A program made the position numbers and the translations under genes. From a virus: a stretch of 23,719 nucleotides of DNA. The stretch spans positions 1-23,719 of the IMG/VR virus record IMGVR_UViG_3300027759_000425, one strand, 5' to 3'. This document shows, in pieces, positions 1 to 7,365 of the stretch; the stretch's first letter is position 1, and the number at the start of each line of letters is the position of its first letter. The notes under the pieces are model-generated. The model made no database searches. It saw only the letters and a program-made list of their open reading frames with translations, and had not been told where the DNA came from.

Positions 1-538
1 GACGAACAAACTCCAGCAGATGGCGTCAGGATTTGTCTACGATAACAAGACGATAGCGTCAGAGGAAAAGGGAAAGTTCACTATGAAACAGAAGGTAATC
101 TGGTTCTCGTCGCACAAGTTTGAACTGATCGAAGAGATCCTGAACGAGAACCAACGCGACAACACGATCATCGTCTACAACTACAAGGAAGAACTGGCCG
201 AGTTGCTGCGCCGGTATCCCCACGCCCGCACCATCGACGACTTCAACGCCATCCAGCGGTGGAACGCGGGCGAGATCGAGCTGCTACTGATCCACCCCAA
301 GTCTGCCGGGCACGGCCTGAACCTTCAGTTTGGCGGCAGCAAGATCATCTTCTTGTCCATGCCCTGGTCGCTGGAGCTGTTCGAGCAGACGGTGGGACGC
401 CTGCACCGGGGCGGCCAGACCAAGGATGTCTGGTGTTATCTGCTGATCTGTAATAAAACTATAGACGAACGGATTTGGATCGCGCTTCAGGACAAGCGCG
501 CGATCTCTGACATAGCACTTGAGGAACTGACAGCATGA
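1..538 (+). CDS. SNF2-type DEAD/DEAH helicase, C-terminal part (5' partial)
   Basis: The frame is open from base 2, so the gene starts outside the window and the ATG at 20 is probably internal (TNKLQQMASGFVYD reads through it). What remains is the second RecA-like domain of a superfamily 2 helicase: motif V is seen as SAGHGLNLQ and motif VI as QTVGRLHRGGQ, whose arginines contact ATP in this family, followed by a short C-terminal helix. SNF2-like helicases are common in the replication blocks of podophages, where they act as ATP-driven DNA translocases in replication or recombination. The stop overlaps the next start as ATGA, implying translational coupling. The family call rests on the motifs; the precise role is inferred. 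Confidence 0.85.
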   Translation, partial: TNKLQQMASGFVYDNKTIASEEKGKFTMKQKVIWFSSHKFELIEEILNENQRDNTIIVYNYKEELAELLRRYPHARTIDDFNAIQRWNAGEIELLLIHPKSAGHGLNLQFGGSKIIFLSMPWSLELFEQTVGRLHRGGQTKDVWCYLLICNKTIDERIWIALQDKRAISDIALEELTA

Positions 539-738
539 ACTGGCGCGAGATCAATAAGGCGTTACCCGATATGGACGAGGACACCGTTCGCCGTCTGCTG
601 GATGATGAACGCAATGGCGAGCAGCGCCAGTCAGTGCTGATTCGCCTGCATCAACGCTACACGATGTTGCGAGCTACGCGTGAGCGCGCAGAGATCCTTG
701 GCGGCGCGGCGCTTCCAGAAGTAATGGCGCTCACTTAG
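535..738 (+). CDS. Small conserved phage protein downstream of helicase
   Basis: A 67-residue charged protein beginning MNWREINKALPDMDED. It is predicted mostly helical, rich in Arg, Glu and Leu, with no membrane segment or cysteine cluster. The ATG overlaps the helicase stop (ATGA), so the two are probably co-translated. I recall similar short proteins after SNF2 helicases in other phages, but I know no assigned function; a helicase partner is only a guess from position. Its TAG stop overlaps the TAA stop of the convergent endolysin gene, marking the boundary between the rightward early unit and the leftward late unit. Confidence 0.7.
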   Translation: MNWREINKALPDMDEDTVRRLLDDERNGEQRQSVLIRLHQRYTMLRATRERAEILGGAALPEVMALT

Positions 739-1244
739 GCCATGTCGGAGGCTTTGGCTTTGACCTCGGCCACGCGGCGGCTCCAGCCCTTGCCAAACGT
801 GTCAAAGGTGGTCAGCCGCTTAAGGAAGGCAAGCCGCATGTCGCAGAGAGCATCAATGGTCTGCGCGGGATCGCAAGCCGCGATAGCTTCTAATGATTTG
901 GGGCCAATTACGCCGTCTGCAAAGACACCTGCAATTTCTTGAAGATATTTTGCGGCGCGGCGGGTTCCAGAATTTACGGCCAAATCATACGTCGCGTAGT
1001 CCACGCCCGCCGGAAGCTGGTCGCCTTTGATCTTGTCCCAGTACATGGCCTTGTAGAATGGCTTCACGGCGTCAGGCGTCAGGCCGCGCATCTCAATCTC
1101 GGTGACATCGCGGTTGAGATACGCCTCCCAATTTTTCCGCGTGACCCCAAGATTGGTCATGCCGCCGGGGTCTTTTGGATGGTCAACAAATCCGCCCTCG
1201 TCAGCAATGACGAGCGCAAAGCATTTGTCAAAGTTGTCTTTCAC
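735..1244 (-). CDS. Endolysin, glycoside hydrolase family 108 with C-terminal peptidoglycan-binding domain
   Basis: Lysozyme-like enzyme that cuts peptidoglycan at the end of infection. The N-terminal half carries the GH108 signature ADEGGFVDHPKDPGG followed by MTNLGVT; the glutamate of EGG (residue 16 from the chosen start) is the expected catalytic acid. The C-terminal half (GVFADGVIGPKSLEAI onward) resembles the PG_binding_3 domain usual for this family. The start chosen is GTG at 1244, because it overlaps the holin stop as GTGA, has AAAGG 9 bases upstream, and gives a 169-residue protein that begins just before the conserved domain. The frame stays open to a TTG at 1316, which would add an unlikely basic leader inside the holin gene. 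No signal peptide or anchor is seen, so release should depend on the holin. Confidence 0.92.
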   Translation of the reverse strand: MKDNFDKCFALVIADEGGFVDHPKDPGGMTNLGVTRKNWEAYLNRDVTEIEMRGLTPDAVKPFYKAMYWDKIKGDQLPAGVDYATYDLAVNSGTRRAAKYLQEIAGVFADGVIGPKSLEAIAACDPAQTIDALCDMRLAFLKRLTTFDTFGKGWSRRVAEVKAKASDMA

Positions 1245-1630
1245 CGGGCGACGCCTTTGATCTTTTCGAATGTGCGAAGGCCGCCCATGCCGAGCATGGC
1301 GAAGACAAGCTGCCAAAGCATGTCGTCAAGCTTAGGCGGCGCAGCCAGATGAATGCCCATCGTAAGCGTGATCCACATGATGAGAGGGGCCAGCACGTAC
1401 TGGTAGGCCAACGCCAGGCCGCACGTCCATCCGATAAACGGACGCCAGCCAGACACGAAGACGTTTGCGTTGGCGGCTTCGACGGCGTTCACATCAGTCT
1501 GGGCCTTGTCCCAAGCCTGAAGGCTCGACCGCAGTTCGCTTTCAGCTTTGGCCTTGGCTTCTGGGTCAGGCACAAACTTGTCGAGAACTTTTAAGCCCGC
1601 CGCAATGGCGTCGTCAATTCCAAAGCTCAT
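1241..1630 (-). CDS. Holin, GTA-type three-transmembrane family
   Basis: A 129-residue protein with a charged N-terminal helix (residues 1-55), then hydrophobic segments around 66-78, 79-92 and 103-119, with a short basic C-terminus. The stretch VFVSGWRPFIGW before the first membrane segment is the hallmark of the GTA_holin_3TM family, first described from the gene transfer agent release cassette of Rhodobacter. Its role is to permeabilize the inner membrane so the endolysin reaches the cell wall. The ATG overlaps the stop of the upstream 77-codon gene (ATGA), and its stop overlaps the endolysin GTG, so the three genes form a tightly coupled lysis cassette. Function is secure from family plus context. 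Confidence 0.9.
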   Translation of the reverse strand: MSFGIDDAIAAGLKVLDKFVPDPEAKAKAESELRSSLQAWDKAQTDVNAVEAANANVFVSGWRPFIGWTCGLALAYQYVLAPLIMWITLTMGIHLAAPPKLDDMLWQLVFAMLGMGGLRTFEKIKGVAR

Positions 1631-1860
1631 TTGTCGGCCTTTCCGTCAAGTTTGTCGTAGATGCGTTGAAACATGTTTTCGATATGATCCATGCGCTTGT
1701 CCATGTCGAGCTTGCTGACATAGGACTTAGGCAGGTCTATCTCTAGATCGTGAAGGTCTGATCTCAACTCTTTGACCGCGCCCCACAGTTCGCGCGCAAA
1801 CCAACCGCCCGCGCCAATCGCGGCGACGCTGATCATGTTCAGGATGTTCTGCGTATCCAT
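1627..1860 (-). CDS. Small membrane-anchored coiled-coil protein of the lysis cassette
   Basis: A 77-residue protein with one N-terminal hydrophobic segment (about residues 6-22, ILNMISVAAIGAGGW) and a charged heptad-like tail ending HIENMFQRIYDKLDG. This single-anchor, coiled-coil layout is found in small phage proteins next to holins; candidates are an i-spanin-like protein, an antiholin or a second holin-like component. No partner o-spanin with a lipobox was seen, so a complete spanin pair is not supported here. The ATG has AGG six bases upstream and lies 7 bases after the preceding ejection gene; its TGA overlaps the holin ATG. The gene is clear; its role in lysis is inferred from position and topology. 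Confidence 0.7.
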   Translation of the reverse strand: MDTQNILNMISVAAIGAGGWFARELWGAVKELRSDLHDLEIDLPKSYVSKLDMDKRMDHIENMFQRIYDKLDGKADK

Positions 1861-1867
1861 TACAGAC

Positions 1868-3382
1868 CTACTGGTTAGTGTCGTTATACATCATAGCGCC
1901 GGGCAAAAGAAAATTACGGACAGCGGACGGAGATATGCCTTGTGGGGCCAAAGCGTTACCTACGTTACGCGCGCGTATGCCTTCCGCAAATTTGTTGGCA
2001 ATAGGCATCGCTTGCGCCGCTCTTGCGCTTTCCGCTGCTTTACCGATGGCTCCTGGGGCCGCAAAAAATAACGACCCAAATGGCCCGGTTGCGGCGGTTC
2101 CTACGGTTCCGGCTAGTGCGGACACAAGATTTCCAAACATGCTAGTGCGGCTAAAACCGGGCATTAAATTTTCTAGAGTTTGAAGTGATTTAGACCCGAT
2201 ATTTCCGTCTGCTATGTCCTTGATAACTTTCTGTTCTGCGGGGGTGTACTGCGCCAAACGATCTTCATTTTTAGCAAGCGAAGAAAATTGCGTGCGAAGC
2301 GCCTTGATTGGGTTATCAATTGTGGATGCGTCGGCTCTATGGATAAGCGTCTCAATTTCGGAGCTTTTCGCCACTGTACGAAATTTGTCACGCGCGCTGA
2401 CAAGCGCGTCTTTGACTGTGTCAGGCGCGGCAGCAGGAAGCAATGGGTCTTTGGGGACTACGTTTGACGGATTTATGTCCTTAAGCGCGTCGTCAAGACT
2501 GCGCGATATAGTTGATAAAACTTTTTGTTCGCCACCAGAAGCTTCATACGCTAGATCGCGTGCTTTCCCACGCAGTGCGTCAAGCTGCGTAAGCGATTGC
2601 GGCGTTTGCGCGCGGGTTTCCAAAACTTGGAGAAAATTTCGCGCCGTTGGGTCAAGCTCTTCGACATATCGCGATTTCTCCAGAGATTTCTTAACGTCGG
2701 CAATGGTTGACCGAAGCACGTCCGGATGAATTGCTAAATTGGAGTTATCCATCACGGCGTAATCAGCTTCCGCCGCCGCCCGCAACGCATTTGTAGTTGG
2801 CGTCGCCGCTTCCGCAGGACGAAGCGCATTTTTGGCGACGTTTACCGCGCCGGAAATTGTAGGCGACAACGGGTCTATGACCGTGCTTGCACCTTGCGCC
2901 AACTTTGCAATCTTAGGTAATTCCGCAGCTTTTGCCGCCGCCGCTACCTTTGATAGGCCACCTGCTACAGGCCCCGCAAACACACCACCTAACGCCCGCC
3001 CGCCCGCCTCCGAAGGTGACGCTGCGGGGCCAAACATGTAGTCGGCGATGTCTTGCGAAGTTGGAAAGAACGGTTCTTTACGAACAAGACCTTCCACGTC
3101 GCCTATGAGGCCGGGCATTGCCGTGACAGCGCCTATTGGCACCCCAACCGCAACGTCGCGCCATTGCTGACCTACTTCCGCCAGCGTTGGGATTTGCACT
3201 TCAGCTTCCGGCTGGTTTTTAAGCACACCCTTGCGGCGCGCGCGCTCGGACGTTGACCGCGCGGAAGGCATACCTTCGCCTGTCGCTGATGCGTCAAGCG
3301 TAAAGCCAGCAGGCAGTTCTCCCGCCGCAGATGCGGCAGGCGGCGCGTCAAGCGTAAAACCGGGAGGAAGGGTCGATGCCAT
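1868..3382 (-). CDS. Large internal virion/DNA-ejection protein (P22 gp16 position)
   Basis: About 504 residues, Ala-rich and mostly helical. The N-terminus carries two copies of LPxGFTLDA (residues 5-13 and 23-31), then a hydrophobic Gly/Ala-rich stretch, a long charged helical middle and a C-terminal hydrophobic part around GNLVSALAGTVGTAATGPFG that could insert in membranes. Position, last of three structural genes between the tail genes and lysis, matches P22 gene 16, whose product is ejected with the DNA. Sequence identity to gp16 is not evident by eye, so the role is inferred from synteny and composition. I prefer the ATG at 3382, which overlaps the upstream stop as TAATG and gives MASTLPPGF; an ATG at 3397 would add five residues. 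Confidence 0.72.
   Translation of the reverse strand: MASTLPPGFTLDAPPAASAAGELPAGFTLDASATGEGMPSARSTSERARRKGVLKNQPEAEVQIPTLAEVGQQWRDVAVGVPIGAVTAMPGLIGDVEGLVRKEPFFPTSQDIADYMFGPAASPSEAGGRALGGVFAGPVAGGLSKVAAAAKAAELPKIAKLAQGASTVIDPLSPTISGAVNVAKNALRPAEAATPTTNALRAAAEADYAVMDNSNLAIHPDVLRSTIADVKKSLEKSRYVEELDPTARNFLQVLETRAQTPQSLTQLDALRGKARDLAYEASGGEQKVLSTISRSLDDALKDINPSNVVPKDPLLPAAAPDTVKDALVSARDKFRTVAKSSEIETLIHRADASTIDNPIKALRTQFSSLAKNEDRLAQYTPAEQKVIKDIADGNIGSKSLQTLENLMPGFSRTSMFGNLVSALAGTVGTAATGPFGSLFFAAPGAIGKAAESARAAQAMPIANKFAEGIRARNVGNALAPQGISPSAVRNFLLPGAMMYNDTNQ
3291..3358 (-). repeat. Two-copy repeat encoding LPxGFTLDA
   Basis: GCGTCAAGCGTAAA occurs at 3291-3304 and again at 3345-3358, 54 bases (18 codons) apart. 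The copies encode the FTLDA part of LPPGFTLDA and LPAGFTLDA at the N-terminus of the gp16-position protein. Confidence 0.8.
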
Positions 3383-4899
3383 TATTGTGGTGTCCATTGC
3401 CCGTTGCGGAAGACAAGTTTTGCGCCATTAGGGCCAGTTGCTGTTTGGCCTTCTGTATACTTGGTTTCCTTTGACGCTGCCGTCGCAAGCGCACCGGCAG
3501 GCGGTACGCTAGCCGTCTTCTTATCTTCAGCCGCCGGGCTAATTTGCATTGGTTCCCCGCTGGCGGCACTTTCAAGCATACTTTTCAAATCTCTCAAAGT
3601 TGCCAAACGAGAATTGGCGGGCACTAATGGATCGGCAATTCGACCAACCATTTTTTCCACGACTCTACGGTCTTCGTTAGAGAAACCAGCGCCAAGTTTA
3701 CCGTTTACAAAATCCAAAAGAATCTTGGATTGGAACGTCTCTAAGCGGTTAATGTTTGTCATGCCCGGCGTCGCCGTACCAAAAGCGCCGCGCGCCAACG
3801 CCCCGCCAGTTTCCAGCAAGCCAGACGTAGATTTTTTAACGATATTCTCAAGTTCAGGATCGGCCACAAGTTTAAGAACTTGCGCGGCGTTTTGTTTTTT
3901 GCTGGCTTCTTCTTGTGTCGTTTTAACACTTGACTGCGCTATTTCGCGTGCGGTTGTTTCAGCACCTACTTGTTCCGCTTTGCGGGCCTCCGCCGCAGCT
4001 AAAATTTGCTCGACAGTTTGCGGCGCGGCGGGCGACATACCTGCGGCGGCAGGCGGCGTCGCAGCCGCCGTTTGCGCGGGCATGGCGGCATTAGCACCCG
4101 GTGCCCCCGTCTCCGACATCTGGATCTGACCAGTTCGTTTATTGCGAATGGCAGGACGACCGCCGATGGTAACGGCCTCTAAATCCTGCGCGCTGGTTCC
4201 GGTTTGAACGATGTTACGCACATTTTCGGGCGTAAATTCGCGCGACGCAATTGCAGGAAGATCGGGGTACACGCTGGCAAGTTTATCGTAGAGTTTAAAA
4301 TATTGATCCGGGGTCTGCGCGGTCGCAAAAGCGGGCGCAAAAAGAGCCGCAGTGCCCTGCATAAGATCAAGCTTGGCTTTATCATCCAAACGCTTTGCCG
4401 TTGAAGCTTCAGCAGTCATTTTGGATGTTAAACCGTTAAATTTTGCAATGGCCTCGTATGCGTCGGGATTGGTGCGGCGCAATCTAGTAAGCGCATCAGG
4501 ATCTGTCAGGCTATCATTTCCGCTAATGAAATCGCGCGCGGCGGCTCCCGCCTGAAGAGTCCTTTTTGTCTCTGCCAGTTTAAGCCGCGATTCTTCAAGC
4601 GCGGTTTGCGCGGCTTGCGTACTTACGCCAATAGAGCCCATCGACGCGGCATGGCGTTGAAGCGCCAACGCGGGTTCGTAATTGCCTGATGCAATAAGAC
4701 CCTTAATGACATCGGGCGTTGCTTTGCCGCCTGAACGGCTAAGGATAGCGTTTAGTGCGTTTTCTTTGTCAAGTTCTGCCGCCCGCTGTTGCATAAGCAT
4801 GTTGGATGTCTGCATTTTTTGCATGTGTTCAGCCACGCCCAACATGTTGGGGGCTTGAAACTGCTGAAGCTGCGGAAGCGTGGTGTTATATTCGACCAT
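3382..4899 (-). CDS. Internal virion/DNA-ejection protein (P22 gp20 position)
   Basis: A 505-residue protein, Gln/Ala-rich and helical at the N-terminus (LPQLQQFQAPNMLGVAEHMQ), with a low-complexity Ala/Pro linker near residues 265-300, a helical C-terminal half, and a small C-terminal element GPNGAKLVFRNGQWTPQ that looks like a beta hairpin and that I recall at the ends of other phage structural proteins. It lies between the gp7-like and gp16-position genes, so it fits the middle ejection protein of P22-type phages (gp20), which leaves the virion with DNA. A shorter segment (GAGFSNEDRRVVEKMVGRI) resembles parts of other phage ejection proteins. The start has AGGGG about ten bases upstream. 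Function is inferred from order and composition rather than a diagnostic motif. Confidence 0.72.
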   Translation of the reverse strand: MVEYNTTLPQLQQFQAPNMLGVAEHMQKMQTSNMLMQQRAAELDKENALNAILSRSGGKATPDVIKGLIASGNYEPALALQRHAASMGSIGVSTQAAQTALEESRLKLAETKRTLQAGAAARDFISGNDSLTDPDALTRLRRTNPDAYEAIAKFNGLTSKMTAEASTAKRLDDKAKLDLMQGTAALFAPAFATAQTPDQYFKLYDKLASVYPDLPAIASREFTPENVRNIVQTGTSAQDLEAVTIGGRPAIRNKRTGQIQMSETGAPGANAAMPAQTAAATPPAAAGMSPAAPQTVEQILAAAEARKAEQVGAETTAREIAQSSVKTTQEEASKKQNAAQVLKLVADPELENIVKKSTSGLLETGGALARGAFGTATPGMTNINRLETFQSKILLDFVNGKLGAGFSNEDRRVVEKMVGRIADPLVPANSRLATLRDLKSMLESAASGEPMQISPAAEDKKTASVPPAGALATAASKETKYTEGQTATGPNGAKLVFRNGQWTPQ

Positions 4900-4911
4900 T
4901 GTCGTCAGCCC

Positions 4912-5670
4912 CTACTGTCCTTTGAAGTAACTGTTAATTTGCCCGTAGTCCGCCGAAGTCATAGGACTACCGCCGCTGTACGGGTTCATTCCGCCAAAAC
5001 GGTTCAGGTACTGATTTTGCGTGTACGCGCTCATGCCTTGGCTAAGCGCGTTGTTGACCGCGTTTGCTTGGTTCAGGTAGCCAGACGCCTGCGCGTTGCC
5101 ACCCGCGACCGCAGCCTGTCCCAGACCTTGGCCCAGATTACCAGCTGCGCCTGTCAGCTGATTGGTGCTGGATTGTCCAGCGCCCATCAAACTTTGCAGC
5201 GGGTTCAACTGATTGCTGCGGTTGGTCTGATAACGGTTGAAGGCGTTGGTGTATTCCTGCGACCCAGCTTGCTGGCCGTAGTTCGTTGCGGCTTTGAGCG
5301 CCGCCCCAGAAATCATGCCGCCGCGCGCCGCAGCCTGCGCGTTCAACCCCTTCATACCTTCGCTCAACCGAAAGGCGTAACCAGGATCTGCCGTAAAATC
5401 TTCCATACCAAAATCGCGCGCGTACTTGCCGTAGCCGGGCGCAGTCTTGTCGCCGCCCAGCCCCAGCAACGTCATAAGCTGGTTTTGGCTGGTAAGCCCT
5501 GCTTCGCGGAACGGCGCTTGCAGTTCAACTTGCTTGTCAAACATTGCCCGCTGCGCGGCGGCGCTTTGCTGCGCTGCATTTTCCTGAGCGTTTGCAGCTT
5601 GGCTAGATCCATATAGACTTGCGCCTGCGCCTAGAACGCTAGCACCCAAAATGGCAGTTTCAATACCCAT
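4912..5670 (-). CDS. DNA transfer/ejection protein (P22 gp7-like)
   Basis: A 252-residue protein with a small hydrophobic N-terminus (ILGASVLGAGASLYG, residues 7-21), a Gln/Ala-rich helical stretch, and then the widespread phage signature at about residues 91-151: DFTADPGYAFRLSEGMK, followed by AAARGGMISGAALKA and SQEYTNAFNRYQ. Proteins with this block are annotated as DNA transfer or gp7-like ejection proteins in many podophages; P22 gp7 has 229 residues, close to this length. The Gln/Asn/Gly-rich C-terminus is probably flexible. The start has GAGGGG seven bases upstream and is one base from the stop of the GNAT-like gene. It should form part of the DNA conduit together with the two downstream ejection proteins. 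Confidence 0.85.
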   Translation of the reverse strand: MGIETAILGASVLGAGASLYGSSQAANAQENAAQQSAAAQRAMFDKQVELQAPFREAGLTSQNQLMTLLGLGGDKTAPGYGKYARDFGMEDFTADPGYAFRLSEGMKGLNAQAAARGGMISGAALKAATNYGQQAGSQEYTNAFNRYQTNRSNQLNPLQSLMGAGQSSTNQLTGAAGNLGQGLGQAAVAGGNAQASGYLNQANAVNNALSQGMSAYTQNQYLNRFGGMNPYSGGSPMTSADYGQINSYFKGQ

Positions 5671-5671
5671 A

Positions 5672-6031
5672 TCAGTTGCCCCTCACCAGCGCGCCGTCTT
5701 CGCGAACCTTGAACCCAAGGCGGTCGAAGATACCATACATATGCTCATGCCCTGGCATGATCCGCGTGTAGGCGTTCTCATGCGCGAACAGTTCCGCCAG
5801 TACCCCTCGCGTTGCCCACCGCCGCCGCCACTCAGGCAGAACAGACACATGAACTTCGCCGTCTTTGAAGTACGCCGCCCCTACACAGGTATCGTTGCGG
5901 ACTATAGCCTTAACGTCCCAACTTTGCAAAATGTTTGCGTAATCCTCGTATGCAACTGGTTGAGACCAATCCGTAGCGCGAAATCCAACCTCCAGCGCCA
6001 GATCCCGGTCATCAACCAACCGCGTTGCCAT
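5672..6031 (-). CDS. GNAT-like acyltransferase-fold phage protein
   Basis: A 119-residue protein with the layout of a minimal GNAT (N-acetyltransferase) fold: strands at VGAAYFKDGEV and HVSVLPEW (residues 50-68), an acetyl-CoA-loop-like region RRRWATRG (69-76), and a C-terminal FDRLGFKV (102-109) matching the usual GNAT motif B ending. Similar small GNAT-like proteins occur among podophage virion genes, where catalysis is often unproven. It sits between the tail fibre and the gp7-like gene, the place of P22 gene 14, with AAGGTGG upstream of the ATG. Whether it binds acetyl-CoA or only uses the fold structurally cannot be told; the loop lacks a clear canonical Q/RxxGxG. Confidence 0.7.
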   Translation of the reverse strand: MATRLVDDRDLALEVGFRATDWSQPVAYEDYANILQSWDVKAIVRNDTCVGAAYFKDGEVHVSVLPEWRRRWATRGVLAELFAHENAYTRIMPGHEHMYGIFDRLGFKVREDGALVRGN

Positions 6032-6039
6032 ACGCCACC

Positions 6040-7356
6040 TTACTCGTACAGGATGTTGACGCTACCGGCGTCGAACGTGTCGGTGCCGTTGACGGTGGTA
6101 AGGCGAACGCGGTCAAGGGTGCCAGCAAGAGATGGGGTTGCGCCGCCACAAAAATGTGTACCACTATTAGACACAAGAGATGTGGTTCCAGATGAAATCC
6201 ATGTGTTGCTACCAAATAGACAAAGCGTAATATTGCCGCTGTACACGCTTGCCGCCGTTAAACTTGATGTAACCAAAATACCAGCCGTAGATGTTGCAGA
6301 AACTACTATACTAGTTACGACTGACGCCGACGACGAATATCCGCTTGTTGTTACGCTACCAGATCCTATTTGAATAAGAATATTGCTTGTGCCGTTGGTG
6401 CTAATACCGCTTAACATGATCGTGATGCGCTTTACCCAAGACGGAATGCTTGTAAAATCCACAGACGTTCCGCTTGTTGTCGCGACGGCGGTCCCCTGCG
6501 TAATTTTTTGCGTCGGCGTAAACGTTGATCCATCAGTTGAAAATGGCACTTGTCCAATAGCGGTAGCTAAACCGGTGGACGGCGCGGCGCTAGTCCAAGT
6601 TGTGCCATTAGATGTCAACACATTTTTGTTTGTGCTAGGCGCGATTGTTTGGAACGCCGCCGTATTGTTACCCAGCAAAACGGAATTGGCGGCAAAAGTT
6701 GCCGCGCCAGACCCACCGTTAGCCACGCCCAAAGGTGATGTTAGACTGACAATGTTGCCGTTTGTGATTGAACCGCCGTAAACGATATTGTTGATAAGCT
6801 GGAACGCGGCTCCATCGTATTCAACCAGCATCATTTTGCCAGCCTGAATGTCTCCCGCAGACAACGCCACGGAACCATTCTTGGTGATGCTTGTAGCGGT
6901 CAAACTGTCGATGCTAAGTGTTGCCGCGCCAGTGTTGGTGTTGGCGGCGATGAAACTGTAGATTGCACCGGTTGCGTAGGCCGTCAGCGTGGGCGTAGCT
7001 GTAGCGGTGATAGAGTTTGTGCCCGCGATTGAACTGAGTTGGCTGTTGATGCCAAACGGATCATTGATGGACGGAATGCCGTCGTAGGTGCCGATAAGTT
7101 GGTTCGTTGAATTGTACAAGACAAACTTTAGCAAGACGCCTGTAGCTTGCCAGATTTCGTTTGGAGTACGACCACCTGCGTTTAGAATAATTGGGTTGGT
7201 GTTAGCTACCGTCCCGGCGCTGGTCGTGTAGGTTGCCAGTAGCGTGGTGGTGCCCGCCGCGTAACTGTACAGTTTGCCGCCAGCCAACGGGGTGCCGTTG
7301 TCATCAAAAAACTGAGCGCCTGCGCCAGCAAAAGCCGAAAGGTTGTAGGTTGTCAT
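6040..7356 (-). CDS. Tail fibre protein with virion-attachment N-terminus
   Basis: A 438-residue protein. Residues 11-95 form a common phage fibre/tailspike N-terminal module: FFDDNGTPLAGGKLYSYAAG, then NPIILNAGGRTPNEIW, which attaches adhesins to the tail. A beta-rich shaft follows with an NGGSG turn (213-217) and VLTSNGTTWTSAAP, the same kind of shaft unit seen twice in the 501-residue fibre encoded at 17463-18968. The C-terminal 150 residues start at TSGTSVDFTSIPSWVKRI and are Ser/Thr/Gly-rich beta sequence, probably the receptor-binding head. It follows the C1q-like gene with a 9-base gap; AGGA lies upstream of the ATG. Host receptor cannot be predicted. Confidence 0.85.
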   Translation of the reverse strand: MTTYNLSAFAGAGAQFFDDNGTPLAGGKLYSYAAGTTTLLATYTTSAGTVANTNPIILNAGGRTPNEIWQATGVLLKFVLYNSTNQLIGTYDGIPSINDPFGINSQLSSIAGTNSITATATPTLTAYATGAIYSFIAANTNTGAATLSIDSLTATSITKNGSVALSAGDIQAGKMMLVEYDGAAFQLINNIVYGGSITNGNIVSLTSPLGVANGGSGAATFAANSVLLGNNTAAFQTIAPSTNKNVLTSNGTTWTSAAPSTGLATAIGQVPFSTDGSTFTPTQKITQGTAVATTSGTSVDFTSIPSWVKRITIMLSGISTNGTSNILIQIGSGSVTTSGYSSSASVVTSIVVSATSTAGILVTSSLTAASVYSGNITLCLFGSNTWISSGTTSLVSNSGTHFCGGATPSLAGTLDRVRLTTVNGTDTFDAGSVNILYE

Positions 7357-7365
7357 TGTCCGATC

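Noticed and set aside
723-743. Possible bidirectional terminator ATGGC/GCCAT at the convergent gene ends
   Set aside because: Stem of only five pairs, ten-base loop and no T run on either strand.
4789-5616. 275-codon plus-strand open frame opposite the ejection genes
   Set aside because: Shadow of the gp7-like and gp20-position genes; it crosses a gene boundary and has no ribosome binding site or recognisable domain.
5651-6781. Plus-strand frames at 5651-6373 and 6383-6781
   Set aside because: They lie opposite the GNAT-like and tail fibre genes and show only Val/Pro/Thr-rich reverse-frame composition.
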